Assembly: GCF_030150285.1 (NCBI RefSeq) | Contig: NZ_JASLGE010000061.1 | Location: 1 to 42,355, forward strand | Reading direction: 5' to 3' | From: Pseudomonas sp. | Lineage (GTDB): Bacteria; Pseudomonadota; Gammaproteobacteria; Pseudomonadales; Pseudomonadaceae | DNA: 42,355 bases | Shown here: positions 23,492 through 32,433 of the stretch, piece by piece | Numbering within the stretch: the stretch's first letter is position 1 | How the letters are laid out: every line of letters starts with the position of its first letter | Program-made: the position numbers and the translations under genes | Notes under the pieces: generated by a model | Database searches by the model: none | What the model saw: the letters and a program-made list of their open reading frames with translations, nothing else | Told to the model about the DNA's origin: nothing

Positions 23492-24511
23492 ATGCTGGTG
23501 ATGCGCCCCGCACAAATGGCTGACCTGGACGAGGTACAGCGGCTGGCTGCGGACAGCCCGATTGGTGTTACTTCATTGCCGGACGATGTCGGACGCCTGC
23601 GTGACAAGATCGTTGCGTCTGAAGCGTCGTTTGCCGCTGAAGTGAGCTTCAACGGTGAAGAAAGCTATTTTTTTGTGCTGGAAGACAGCACCACCGGCAA
23701 ATTGGTGGGCTGTTCGGCCATCGTGGCGTCGGCGGGTTACTCGGAGCCGTTTTACAGCTTTCGTAACGAGACCTTCGTTCACGCCTCCCGTGAATTGAAA
23801 ATTCACAACAAGATTCACGTCTTGTCGCAATGCCATGACCTCACTGGCAACAGCTTGCTCACCAGTTTCTATGTGCTGCCGGAACTGGTCGGCACGGCCT
23901 GGTCCGAGCTCAACTCCCGTGGCCGCCTGCTGTTTGTGGCCAGCCACCCGGAGCGTTTTGCCGACTCGGTGGTGACCGAGATTGTTGGCTACAGCGATGA
24001 GAACGGTGACTCGCCGTTCTGGGACGCCATCGGCCGCAACTTTTTCGACTTGAACTACGCCGCCGCCGAGCGCCTGTGCGGGCTGAAAAGCCGCACCTTC
24101 CTGGCTGAGCTGATGCCGCATTACCCCATTTATGTACCGCTGTTGCCCGACAGCGCTCAAGAGTCGATGGGGCAGGTGCACCCGCGTGCGCAGATCACCT
24201 TCGACATCCTGATGCGCGAAGGCTTCGAGACCGATCACTACATCGATATTTTCGACGGCGGCCCCACGTTGCATGCCCGCGTTTCCGGCATTCGCTCCAT
24301 TGCGCAAAGCCGCGTGGTGCCGGTCAAAATCGGTGAATTGATCAAGGGGGCCGGCCGCCAGTACCTGGTGGCGAATGCTCAGTTGCAGGATTACCGCGCC
24401 GTGTTGCTGGCGCTGGATTGGGCACCGGGCAAGCCCGTCACGCTGGATCTGGAGGCAGCCGAAGCACTGGGCGTTGGCGAAGGTGCCAGCGTGCGAGTGG
24501 TTGCGGTTTAA
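23492..24511 (+). CDS. aruF: arginine N-succinyltransferase, subunit alpha
   Basis: A 339-residue subunit of the heteromeric arginine/ornithine succinyltransferase, which uses succinyl-CoA for the first step of the AST pathway. The family motifs RPAQMADLDEVQRLA, SPIGVTSLP, SPFWDAIGRNFFDLNY and FLAELMPHYPIYVPLLP are present. AAGGAG precedes the ATG. It is a paralogue of the next gene aruG; both are needed in Pseudomonas, whereas E. coli uses one AstA. Confidence 0.95.
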   Translation: MLVMRPAQMADLDEVQRLAADSPIGVTSLPDDVGRLRDKIVASEASFAAEVSFNGEESYFFVLEDSTTGKLVGCSAIVASAGYSEPFYSFRNETFVHASRELKIHNKIHVLSQCHDLTGNSLLTSFYVLPELVGTAWSELNSRGRLLFVASHPERFADSVVTEIVGYSDENGDSPFWDAIGRNFFDLNYAAAERLCGLKSRTFLAELMPHYPIYVPLLPDSAQESMGQVHPRAQITFDILMREGFETDHYIDIFDGGPTLHARVSGIRSIAQSRVVPVKIGELIKGAGRQYLVANAQLQDYRAVLLALDWAPGKPVTLDLEAAEALGVGEGASVRVVAV

Positions 24512-24566
24512 CGCGTTTGAGCGAGTTTCGCGGGGTTCGCCAGCGCGCCCTGTCTAAGGAGATAGC

Positions 24567-25604
24567 ATGATCGTTCGTCCTGTACGCAACAGCGATTTAC
24601 CGGCCCTGATTGACTTGGCCCGCAGCACCGGCACCGGCCTGACAACCCTGCCCGCCAACGAAGAGCGCCTGCTGCACCGCGTGAGCTGGGCTGAAAAAAC
24701 CTTCCGTGGCGAAGCCGACCGTGCCGATGCAGACTACCTGTTCGTGCTCGAAAACGACGAAGGCAAAGTGGTTGGCATCTCCGCCATTGCCGGGGCCGTA
24801 GGGCTGCGTGAGCCGTGGTACAACTTTCGCGTGGGCCTGACGGTCAGTGCCTCACAAGAGCTGAACATCTACCGTGAAATTCCGACGCTGTTCCTGGCCA
24901 ATGACCTGACCGGCAACTCTGAACTGTGCTCGCTGTTTCTCAGTGCCGATTACCGCAACGGCCTTAACGGCCGCATGCTGGCTAAGGCGCGCATGTTGTT
25001 TATTGCGGAATTTCCGGAGCTGTTCGGCGACAAGATCATTGCTGAAATGCGCGGTATGTCCGATGAAGCCGGGCGCTCGCCGTTCTGGGAAAGCCTGGGC
25101 CGGCATTTTTTCAAAATGGAATTTAGCCAGGCCGACTACCTGACGGGCGTGGGCAATAAAGCGTTTATTGCCGAGTTGATGCCCAAGTTCCCGGTGTACA
25201 CCTGCTTCCTCTCTGAAGATGCCCGTGCCGTGATCGGCAAGGTGCACACGCACACCGAGCCGGCCTTGAACATGCTCAAGAGCGAAGGCTTCAGCTACCA
25301 GGGTTACGTCGATATCTTCGACGCGGGCCCGGCGGTGGAGTGCGAAACCCGCAAGATCCGTGCGGTGCGCGACAGCGAAGCATTGGTGCTGGCCATTGGC
25401 ACGCCGGGTGATGACGCCACGCCGTACCTGATTCACAACCGCAAGCGCGAAGACTGCCGCATCACCGCCGCCCCGGCACGGTTGGCCGCCGGCACGCTGG
25501 TGGTCGACCCCTTGACCGCCAAGCGCCTGCACCTGAGCGCAGGCGATCAGGTGCGCGCCGTTCCTTTGTCCGCCCAGCCAGTTGCCCCACGGGAGTCCAA
25601 ATAA
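24567..25604 (+). CDS. aruG: arginine N-succinyltransferase, subunit beta
   Basis: A 345-residue paralogue of AruF with matching blocks: RPVRNSDLPALIDLA, GTGLTTLP, SPFWESLGRHFFKMEF and FIAELMPKFPVYTCFL. It forms the active heteromer with AruF. AAGGAG precedes the ATG. Its stop overlaps the start of aruD by one base (TAATG), showing tight coupling. Confidence 0.95.
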   Translation: MIVRPVRNSDLPALIDLARSTGTGLTTLPANEERLLHRVSWAEKTFRGEADRADADYLFVLENDEGKVVGISAIAGAVGLREPWYNFRVGLTVSASQELNIYREIPTLFLANDLTGNSELCSLFLSADYRNGLNGRMLAKARMLFIAEFPELFGDKIIAEMRGMSDEAGRSPFWESLGRHFFKMEFSQADYLTGVGNKAFIAELMPKFPVYTCFLSEDARAVIGKVHTHTEPALNMLKSEGFSYQGYVDIFDAGPAVECETRKIRAVRDSEALVLAIGTPGDDATPYLIHNRKREDCRITAAPARLAAGTLVVDPLTAKRLHLSAGDQVRAVPLSAQPVAPRESK

Positions 25605-27070
25605 TGAGCACGTCTTATATCGCAGGTGCTTGGCAGAACGGGCAGGGCGAGGCTTTTGAGTCGCTGAACCCGGTGACTCAGCAGGTGCTGTGGGCAGGGC
25701 AGGGGGCCAATGCCGAGCAGGTCGACGCGGCGGTCAAGGCGGCGCGTCAGGCATTTCCGGCCTGGGCCGGGCGCACGTTTGAAGAGCGCTTGAGCGTGCT
25801 TGAGGCCTTCGCCGCGAGCCTTAAGCAGCATGCGGATGAGTTGGCGCGCGGCATCGGTGAAGAAACCGGCAAGCCGTTGTGGGAAGCCGCCACTGAAGTC
25901 ACCAGCATGATCAATAAAGTGGCCATTTCGGTACAGAGCTACCATGAGCGCACGGGCGAAAAAAGCGGCCCGCTGGGCGACGCCACGGCGGTGTTGCGCC
26001 ATAAGCCTCATGGTGTGGTGGCGGTTTTTGGCCCGTATAACTTTCCGGGTCACTTGCCCAACGGGCATATCGTGCCTGCTTTATTGGCCGGTAACTGCGT
26101 GGTGTTCAAGCCGAGCGAGCTGACGCCCAAGGTGGCCGAACTGACCGTCAAGTGCTGGATCGAAGCCGGGCTGCCGGCCGGTGTGCTGAACCTGCTGCAA
26201 GGTGCCCGCGACACCGGCATTGCGCTGGCCGCCCATGCCGGTATCGATGGCCTGTTTTTTACCGGGTCGAGCCGTACGGGCAATGCCTTGCACCAACAAT
26301 TTGCCGGCCGCCCGGACAAAATCCTGGCCCTGGAGATGGGCGGTAATAACCCGCTGGTGGTCGATCAGGTCGCTGATTTGGAAGCCGCGGTTTACACCAT
26401 CATTCAGTCGGCTTTTATCTCAGCGGGCCAGCGTTGCACTTGTGCGCGCCGCTTGCTGGTGCCAGAAGGGGCCTGGGGCGATAGCCTGCTGGCGCGCCTG
26501 GTCGCGGTTAGCCGAGAGATTGAAGTGGGCGCGTTCGATCAACAACCCGCACCGTTCATGGGGTCGGTGATTTCCCTGGGTGCAGCGCACGCCTTGATGG
26601 AGGCCCAGGAAATGTTGTTGGGCGCGGGCGCGGTGGCCTTGCTGGAAATGCACCAGCCAGACAGCCATGCAGCCTTGCTCACGCCCGGTATCATCGACGT
26701 GACCGACGTGGCCGACCGTTCAGACGAAGAACTGTTCGGGCCGTTGTTGCAGGTGATTCGCTACGCTGATTTTGACGCTGCCATTGCCGAAGCCAACAAC
26801 ACCGCGTTCGGCTTGGCCGCCGGTTTGTTGTCGGATTCGAAGGCGCGTTACGAGCAATTCTGGCTGCAAAGCCGTGCCGGAATCGTGAACTGGAACAAGC
26901 AACTGACGGGGGCGGCGAGCAGCGCACCGTTCGGCGGTGTCGGCGCGTCGGGCAACCACCGCGCCAGTGCGTACTACGCGGCGGACTATTGCGCGTACCC
27001 GGTGGCTTCACTGGAAACGCCGACCCTGGCGCTACCCGCCGCCTTGACCCCCGGTGTGCGCCTGACCTGA
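25604..27070 (+). CDS. aruD: succinylglutamate semialdehyde dehydrogenase
   Basis: A 488-residue NAD-dependent aldehyde dehydrogenase that oxidises N-succinylglutamate 5-semialdehyde. The catalytic Cys is C278 in SAGQRCTCARR, the general-base Glu is in LALEMGGNNP, and VFGPYNFPGHLPNG is the NAD-binding stretch. Length is normal for AstD. Starts one base inside the aruG stop codon. Confidence 0.95.
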   Translation: MSTSYIAGAWQNGQGEAFESLNPVTQQVLWAGQGANAEQVDAAVKAARQAFPAWAGRTFEERLSVLEAFAASLKQHADELARGIGEETGKPLWEAATEVTSMINKVAISVQSYHERTGEKSGPLGDATAVLRHKPHGVVAVFGPYNFPGHLPNGHIVPALLAGNCVVFKPSELTPKVAELTVKCWIEAGLPAGVLNLLQGARDTGIALAAHAGIDGLFFTGSSRTGNALHQQFAGRPDKILALEMGGNNPLVVDQVADLEAAVYTIIQSAFISAGQRCTCARRLLVPEGAWGDSLLARLVAVSREIEVGAFDQQPAPFMGSVISLGAAHALMEAQEMLLGAGAVALLEMHQPDSHAALLTPGIIDVTDVADRSDEELFGPLLQVIRYADFDAAIAEANNTAFGLAAGLLSDSKARYEQFWLQSRAGIVNWNKQLTGAASSAPFGGVGASGNHRASAYYAADYCAYPVASLETPTLALPAALTPGVRLT

Positions 27071-27153
27071 TGCGGCCATGTAGTCGCTGCCTTCGCCAGC
27101 GGCTACAGCGTTTTGATTGATGACTATTACAACCGTTTCCCGGAGCCTCGCTG

Positions 27154-28500
27154 ATGAAGTCCTTTGAAGTCAATTTTGACGGTTTAGTGGGGCCGACCCA
27201 TAACTACGGCGGTTTGTCATTTGGCAACGTCGCTTCCCAGAGCAACAGTCAGCAGGCCTCCAATCCGAAGGAAGCGGCGCTGCAAGGCCTGGAAAAAATG
27301 AAAGCGCTGATGGACATGGGCTTTGTCCAGGGCGTTATCGCCCCTCAGGAGCGCCCCGACGTTGCGGCCTTGCGCAGCCTGGGCTTTGGCGGTACGGATG
27401 CGCAAGTCATCGAGCGCGCGGCCAAAGAGGCCATGCCGTTACTGGTTGCCAGTTGCTCGGCCTCCAGCATGTGGGTCGCGAATGCGGCGACGGTCAGCCC
27501 CAGCGCCGACACCGCAGACGGTCGCGTACATTTCACGGCGGCCAACCTGAACTGCAAATACCATCGCAGCATTGAGCACCCCACCACCAGCCGAGTGCTG
27601 CGGGCAATGTTTGCCGACCAGCAGCATTTTGCCCACCACGCGGCCTTGCCGGCGGTGGCGCAGTTTGGCGATGAAGGCGCGGCCAACCATACGCGCTTTT
27701 GCCGCGATTACGGTCAGGCCGGGGTGGAGTTTTTTGTGTACGGGCGTAGCGCGTTCGACAGCCGTTACCCGGCACCGCAGACATACCCGGCCCGCCAGAC
27801 ACTCGAAGCCTCCCAGGCCGTAGCGCGCTTACACGGGCTGAGCGAAGAGGGCGTGGTGTTCGCCCAGCAGAACCCGGCCGTTATCGATCAGGGCGTCTTT
27901 CATAACGACGTGATCGCCGTGGGCAACGGCGAGGTGTTGTTCTATCACGAAGATGCGTTTCTCAATACCGAACCCATGCTGGCCGAGTTGCACGGCAAAT
28001 TGGCTGCCCAAGGCGCGAATTTTCAGGCCATCTGCGTGCCCCGCGATCAGGTGGCGGTCGAAGATGCCGTGCGCTCTTACTTGTTCAATAGCCAGCTGTT
28101 GAGCCGTGCCGATGGCTCGATGCTGTTGATTGTGCCGCTGGAGTGCCGCGCCAATACGCGCGTGTGGCAGTACCTGCAAGGCCTGATCACTGCGGGCGGA
28201 CCGATTCGCGAAATCAAGGTGTTCGACCTCAAACAGAGCATGCAGAACGGCGGCGGCCCAGCGTGCCTGCGGCTTCGCGTGGCACTGAATGAAACGGAGC
28301 TGGCCGCGGTCAACCCGGGAGTGATTTTGACCCCGACGCTCTACGACTCACTGACCCGCTGGGTCAACACCCATTACCGCGATGCCTTGCGTGAACGTGA
28401 CCTGGCTGACCCGCAATTGCTACTTGAATGCCGCGCGGCATTGGATGAATTGACGCAAATCCTTAAACTGGGCGCGGTATACCCATTCCAGATCAATTGA
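27154..28500 (+). CDS. aruB: N-succinylarginine dihydrolase
   Basis: A 448-residue amidinotransferase-fold hydrolase that turns N2-succinylarginine into succinylornithine, CO2 and ammonia. The start EVNFDGLVGPTHNYGGLSFGN is diagnostic of AstB; catalytic His/Cys blocks HNDVIAVGNGEVLF and NGGGPACLRLRVAL are intact. CGGAG precedes the ATG. In a usual AST order after aruD. Confidence 0.96.
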   Translation: MKSFEVNFDGLVGPTHNYGGLSFGNVASQSNSQQASNPKEAALQGLEKMKALMDMGFVQGVIAPQERPDVAALRSLGFGGTDAQVIERAAKEAMPLLVASCSASSMWVANAATVSPSADTADGRVHFTAANLNCKYHRSIEHPTTSRVLRAMFADQQHFAHHAALPAVAQFGDEGAANHTRFCRDYGQAGVEFFVYGRSAFDSRYPAPQTYPARQTLEASQAVARLHGLSEEGVVFAQQNPAVIDQGVFHNDVIAVGNGEVLFYHEDAFLNTEPMLAELHGKLAAQGANFQAICVPRDQVAVEDAVRSYLFNSQLLSRADGSMLLIVPLECRANTRVWQYLQGLITAGGPIREIKVFDLKQSMQNGGGPACLRLRVALNETELAAVNPGVILTPTLYDSLTRWVNTHYRDALRERDLADPQLLLECRAALDELTQILKLGAVYPFQIN

Positions 28501-28565
28501 TCTACGGCGTGCATGCGCTTTAATCAACCGTGCACGCCATTTCCCCCTGCGATGAGAACGAAATT

Positions 28566-28853
28566 ATGAGCGATTCCCTGCAACTGATCCTTGAAGACAC
28601 TGACGGCACGCAACTGCAAACCACCTGCACCCGCGTTGCGGTCATGTGGCAGGGCAAAGAGCTGTGGATCCAGCAAGACGGCCGTGGCCAACTGTTGATC
28701 GGTGTAGACGTTGAAGAAGGTGACGCCGAATACGCCAACCTGCTGCTGCGCCCTCTGGCGACCAACCTGGTGAGCCTGCAACTGGAAATGGAACCGGCTG
28801 ACATGGGCGATGACGAAGACGGTCACGTGCACGGCCCGGACTGCAATCACTGA
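28566..28853 (+). CDS. small conserved protein of the aru operon
   Basis: A 95-residue acidic protein between aruB and aruE, at the position of the small gene PA0900 in P. aeruginosa (from memory). It has a probable beta-rich core (TCTRVAVMWQGKELWIQQDGRGQLLIGVDV) and an Asp/His-rich end, DDEDGHVHGPDCNH, that could bind a metal ion. No signal peptide. Some databases label relatives as topoisomerase; nothing in the sequence supports that. It starts 65 bp after aruB and ends 13 bp before aruE, so it is part of the operon. Function unknown. Confidence 0.82.
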   Translation: MSDSLQLILEDTDGTQLQTTCTRVAVMWQGKELWIQQDGRGQLLIGVDVEEGDAEYANLLLRPLATNLVSLQLEMEPADMGDDEDGHVHGPDCNH

Positions 28854-28866
28854 TTAAGGATGCCCT

Positions 28867-29877
28867 ATGCTCGCCCTCGGCAAACTGCTTGACCTGACCC
28901 TGGCCGGACGTGAGCCGGCCGAGAAGACTCAACTGACTGTCGACGGCGTGCGCATGCGCTGGCTGGCCGAGGGTGCACTTGAAGTGCGTCCTCCCGAGGC
29001 GCGTGACAGCGGCCTGGATGTGCTGCTGTCTGCTGGCATTCATGGCAATGAAACAGCGCCCATTGAATTGCTCGATCGCTTGTTGCAAGCCATCGCACGG
29101 GGCACCATCAAGCCTCGGGCCCGTATTCTGTTTCTGTTCGGCAACCCCGGTGCCATGCGTACCGGGGCCCGCTATCTCGAAGAAGACCTCAATCGCCTGT
29201 TCAATGGCCGCCACGAAAGTAGCAGCGGCCCTGAAGCCCTGCGTGCGTGCGAGCTAGAGCGTTTGGCGCATGCGTTTTTCAATGTCGAGGGCCGCACCCG
29301 CCTGCATTACGACCTGCACACGGCCATTCGCGGCTCCAAAATCGAACAGTTCGCGCTGTACCCCTTCAAGGAAGGCAGGGCCCACTCCCGGAATGAATTG
29401 GCCCGTTTGCAGGCAGCAGGAATGGAGGCCGTGCTGCTGCAAAACAAGCCGTCGATCGTGTTCAGCGCGTATACCTACGACCGGTTGGGGGCAGAAGCTT
29501 TTACCCTGGAACTGGGCAAGGCGCGGCCGTTCGGGCAGAACGCCGGGGTCAATGTCGAGCGCCTTGAAACGCGCCTGACGCACATCATCGAAGGCACCGA
29601 GCCGGCGCTTGAAGATGTCTCCTTAAAGGGCTTGCAGCTGTTCCGCGTGGCCCGCGAAGTGATCAAACACAGCGATGCGTTCACCTTCAACCTGGCGGCC
29701 GATGTCGAGAATTTCAGTGTGTTGCCCAAGGGCTATGAGCTGGCGCGAGACAGCGGTGACACGACGTGGGTGATCACAGAGGACGGTGCGCGGATTATTT
29801 TCCCTAACCCCAAAGTCGCCATTGGCTTGCGGGCGGGCATTATCATCGAACCGGTAAACGCGCAGGCGTTCGTGTAG
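28867..29877 (+). CDS. aruE: succinylglutamate desuccinylase
   Basis: A 336-residue zinc-dependent hydrolase that frees glutamate and succinate in the last AST step. Zinc ligands are seen in AGIHGNETAPIELL (His, Glu) and LHYDLHTAIRGS (His); the catalytic Glu is in FTLELGKARPFG. AAGG precedes the ATG. It closes the arginine catabolic operon; REP-type repeats follow. Confidence 0.95.
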   Translation: MLALGKLLDLTLAGREPAEKTQLTVDGVRMRWLAEGALEVRPPEARDSGLDVLLSAGIHGNETAPIELLDRLLQAIARGTIKPRARILFLFGNPGAMRTGARYLEEDLNRLFNGRHESSSGPEALRACELERLAHAFFNVEGRTRLHYDLHTAIRGSKIEQFALYPFKEGRAHSRNELARLQAAGMEAVLLQNKPSIVFSAYTYDRLGAEAFTLELGKARPFGQNAGVNVERLETRLTHIIEGTEPALEDVSLKGLQLFRVAREVIKHSDAFTFNLAADVENFSVLPKGYELARDSGDTTWVITEDGARIIFPNPKVAIGLRAGIIIEPVNAQAFV

Positions 29878-29884
29878 CCACAGC

Positions 29885-29920
29885 CTGCAGGAGCGAGCTT
29901 GCTCGCGATCTTTTGATCTT
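29885..29920. repeat. REP-type half element
   Basis: CTGCAGGAGCGAGCTTGCTCGCGATC followed by TTTTGATCTTT, the same core as the copies at 4963 and 23404. It forms a short GAGCGAGC/GCTCGC hairpin 8 bp after the aruE stop. Confidence 0.75.
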
Positions 29921-30117
29921 TAACACGGTGTCGCCTCGTCTTCTGCCTATCCATTGCTGCGGTTACGGCCACTTAAGGTTTCGGCTTTACGCCGTGGGCC
30001 CGCCGCGATCGGCCATCCCTGGCCGTGTCGCGGCTAACCCGGCACCCTGCCGGGTTAGCCACTGCGCAAAACCTGCGTTCGGCCAGCGTGGTTTAAGGGG
30101 GCCCTTAGATCAAAGGC

Positions 30118-30255
30118 CAGATCAAAAGATCACGAGCAAGCTCGTTCCTACAGGTCTTGCTTCGTGGTCCCGCTGCGTAAAACCGGCGCGAGACCCGCGA
30201 GGCTCAAGGGGTAGCCGCTCACGCGTAGGAGCAATCGACCGGCTGCTTCTACAAA
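30118..30255. repeat. REP-type elements, inverted and partial
   Basis: GATCAAAAGATCACGAGCAAGCTCGTTCCTACAGG (30120-30154) is the inverted partner of the element at 29885, and CGTAGGAGCAATCGACCGGCTGCTTCTAC (30225-30252) is a third hairpin. The arrangement mirrors that after acsA. Confidence 0.65.
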
Positions 30256-30279
30256 GGGAGCGGGCGGGTTATCAAATCG

Positions 30280-30774
30280 TTACACGGCGCGTTTTTGCTG
30301 AGTCTCCAGGCGTTTGATGGCCCGGACTTTTTGCAGCGTGTCGACGCAAGTTTTTGCCGCTTCCTGACCCTTGTGCACAAAGTGGTCAAAGAAAAACTTC
30401 TGGTGCTCTTCGCCCGCGTGGAAGTGGTGCGGCGTGAGGCTGACCGAGAACACCGGCACTTCGGTTTCCAGCTGTACCTGCATCAGGCCGCTGACCACGG
30501 ACTGGGCCACGAAGTCGTGACGGTAAATCCCGCCATCAACCACCAATGCCGCGCCGACAATACCGGCGTAGCGCCCGGTTTTGGCCAACAGCTTGGCGTG
30601 CAGCGGGATTTCAAAGGCACCGCCGACTTCAAAGAAGTCGATATCGCTTTCCTGATAACCCTGCACCAGCATCTCGGCCAGGAAGCCCTTACGGCTCTGG
30701 TCAACAATCTCTTTGTGCCAGGAGGCCTGGATAAACGCGACGCGCTCGTTGTGATGAATTGCGGTGGGTTGCAT
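30280..30774 (-). CDS. ribH: 6,7-dimethyl-8-ribityllumazine synthase, type II (RibH2-like)
   Basis: A 164-residue lumazine synthase, the penultimate enzyme of riboflavin synthesis. It resembles the Brucella/Mesorhizobium RibH2 class rather than ordinary RibH: VAFIQASWHKEIVDQSRKGF, VGGAFEIPLHAKLLA, GIYRHDFVAQSVVSGLMQVQLETEVPV and LTPHHFH match RibH2 blocks. Type II enzymes form decamers. The ATG is preceded by CAGGAG. It is a single gene, not in a ribDECH cluster, behind an FMN riboswitch. The main ribH is expected elsewhere in the genome (inference). Confidence 0.92.
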   Translation of the reverse strand: MQPTAIHHNERVAFIQASWHKEIVDQSRKGFLAEMLVQGYQESDIDFFEVGGAFEIPLHAKLLAKTGRYAGIVGAALVVDGGIYRHDFVAQSVVSGLMQVQLETEVPVFSVSLTPHHFHAGEEHQKFFFDHFVHKGQEAAKTCVDTLQKVRAIKRLETQQKRAV

Positions 30775-30903
30775 GTTCTGACTCCTGTTTGTGTGAAAAA
30801 CAGGGCATATGAATCGAATGGGATTTAAGGGTACGTTCAGGCACAGTGCACGTGATGTGCAAACATCGGTGCTGCCCGGATAACGGCCCTTTGGCGCCAA
30901 TCC

Positions 30904-31067
30904 CGTTCTCTCTTCATCCGGACTATGACCGTCGGCCCCGGGATCACACCGGGTCTGCTGACCTTGTTATGCCTCAGCCAAAGGATGAAGGCATGCCAAG
31001 CGCTCGCGGGCTATGCGCATTGCGCGCAATTACCGCCGGTGGGGAGTTACACCCCGCCCTGAGAACG
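30904..31067 (-). ncRNA. FMN riboswitch (RFN element)
   Basis: On the minus strand the conserved aptamer pieces occur in order: an ACGTTCTCAGGGCGGGGTG opening, ACTCCCCACCGGCGGT, AGCCCGCGAGCG, GTCAGCAGACCCGGTG, CCGGGGCCGACGGTCATAGTCCGGATG and the closing GAGAGAACG that pairs with the opening. About 130 bases separate it from the ribH start, room for an expression platform. High FMN should lower RibH2-type synthase production. Confidence 0.95.
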
Positions 31068-31283
31068 TTGCCACCAGCTTTTCTGACGGCGGGCATTTTG
31101 TATCACAAATATTTCAAAGATGCATGGGGGGCTTTCTGCTAATAGACATCGATTTTTCAGATGGCTTTATCCGAAGGTCCTGACGCGGTAATTTGAAGGC
31201 TGTGACCACGTCACTGAAAATATGTGTGAAAGACATTCCCCCGATGAGCCTCCGTTGCTCATCCTATTGCCGAGGCGTTCTTG

Positions 31284-32288
31284 ATGACGGTTATCGATCT
31301 TCGTAGTGACACCGTGACCCTGCCCAGTTGCGGTATGCGTGAGGCCATGGCCAATGCGCCGTTGGGTGACGATGTGTATGGCGAAGACCCTTCAGTGAAC
31401 GCGCTGGAGTTTGAGCTGGCGGGGCGTCTGGGGTTTGCCGAGGCGTTGTTTGTGCCCACTGGCACCATGAGCAATTTACTGGCGTTGATGGCCCATTGCG
31501 GGCGCGGCGATGAATACATCGTCGGCCAGCAGGCCCACACCTATAAGTATGAAGGCGGCGGGGCGGCCGTGCTGGGCTCGATTCAACCACAGCCGCTGGA
31601 GATTCAGGCCGATGGCTCGCTGGACCTTGAACAGGTGGCTGCGGCAATCAAGCCTGATGACTTTCACTTTGCCCGTACCCGCTTGCTGGCGTTGGAAAAC
31701 ACCATGCAGGGCAAGGTGCTACCCATGGCGTACCTGGCCTCCGCGAGCCGCCTGACCCGCGAAAAGGGCCTGGCGCTGCACCTGGACGGTGCGCGGCTGT
31801 ACAACGCGGCGGTCAAGCTGGGCGTGGACGCGGGTGATATCACCCGTCACTTCGATTCGGTCTCGGTGTGCCTGTCCAAAGGCCTGGGCGCGCCGGCGGG
31901 TTCGGTGCTGTGTGGCACCGCAGAATTGATCGGCCGGGCGCGGCGGCTGCGCAAGATGGTCGGCGGTGGCATGCGCCAGGCAGGCCAGTTGGCGGCTGCC
32001 GGGCTGTATGCACTGGACCACCAGGTCGCTCGCCTGGCCGACGACCACGACAATGCGCAGGTGTTGGCGCAGGGGGTGCAAGCGGCCGGTTATGAGGTGG
32101 AGCCGGTGCAGACCAATATGGTGTATGTGCAACTGGGTGACCGCGCCGAGGCGCTCAAGGTGTTTGCCCACGAACGGGGGATCAAGTTGAGTGCCGCGCC
32201 GCGCCTGCGTATGGTCACGCATATGGACGTCAGCCGAAGCCAGATTGAGCAAGTCATCGCGGTTTTGAGCGAATTTAACCGGCATTGA
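31284..32288 (+). CDS. ltaE: low-specificity L-threonine aldolase
   Basis: A 334-residue PLP enzyme that splits threonine or allo-threonine into glycine and acetaldehyde. The opening IDLRSDTVTLPS and GDDVYGEDP are diagnostic, the PLP lysine is K199 in CLSKGLGAPAGS, and HLDGARLYNAA binds the cofactor. The ATG at 31284 has GAGG upstream; a TTG directly before it is unlikely to be used. A Pseudomonas beta-hydroxy amino-acid aldolase of different substrate preference is an alternative. Confidence 0.92.
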   Translation: MTVIDLRSDTVTLPSCGMREAMANAPLGDDVYGEDPSVNALEFELAGRLGFAEALFVPTGTMSNLLALMAHCGRGDEYIVGQQAHTYKYEGGGAAVLGSIQPQPLEIQADGSLDLEQVAAAIKPDDFHFARTRLLALENTMQGKVLPMAYLASASRLTREKGLALHLDGARLYNAAVKLGVDAGDITRHFDSVSVCLSKGLGAPAGSVLCGTAELIGRARRLRKMVGGGMRQAGQLAAAGLYALDHQVARLADDHDNAQVLAQGVQAAGYEVEPVQTNMVYVQLGDRAEALKVFAHERGIKLSAAPRLRMVTHMDVSRSQIEQVIAVLSEFNRH

Positions 32289-32345
32289 GTGTGCAGGCCG
32301 TCCAATTGCGTGTGCCTATCGTATAAACACGCTGTACCCAAGGCG

Positions 32346-32369
32346 AAGGGCCGATATAATGCGGCCCTT
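32346..32369 (+). promoter_or_regulatory. promoter -10 inside a hairpin upstream of alaS
   Basis: TATAAT at 32355-32360 lies in the loop of a 7-bp stem AAGGGCC/GGCCCTT, which is followed by T and could end ltaE transcription. The start of alaS is 74 bp downstream. A convincing -35 is not seen. Confidence 0.4.
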
Positions 32370-32433
32370 TGCGAGTCGCACTGTCGACGACATTATTGAC
32401 TTGCCTCTGGCCGCAGCCTCCGTGGAAGAACCT

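Larger units (their letters stand above)
29878..30279. other. gene-free REP-rich spacer between aruE and ribH
   Basis: No gene supported. The space between the convergent genes is filled with REP-type pieces (29885-29920, 30118-30154, 30224-30255) and their degenerate relatives, including several GGGTTAGCC-like and CGCGTAGGAGC fragments. Confidence 0.6.

Noticed and set aside
28566..28853. Topoisomerase annotation for the small aru-operon protein
   Set aside because: A 95-residue acidic protein has none of the topoisomerase motifs.
29913..30317. 134-codon plus-strand frame in the aruE-ribH spacer
   Set aside because: Runs through REP repeats and into the ribH end; a chance frame in repeat DNA.
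30846..31142. Plus-strand frame across the riboswitch
   Set aside because: It is antisense to a complete FMN riboswitch.
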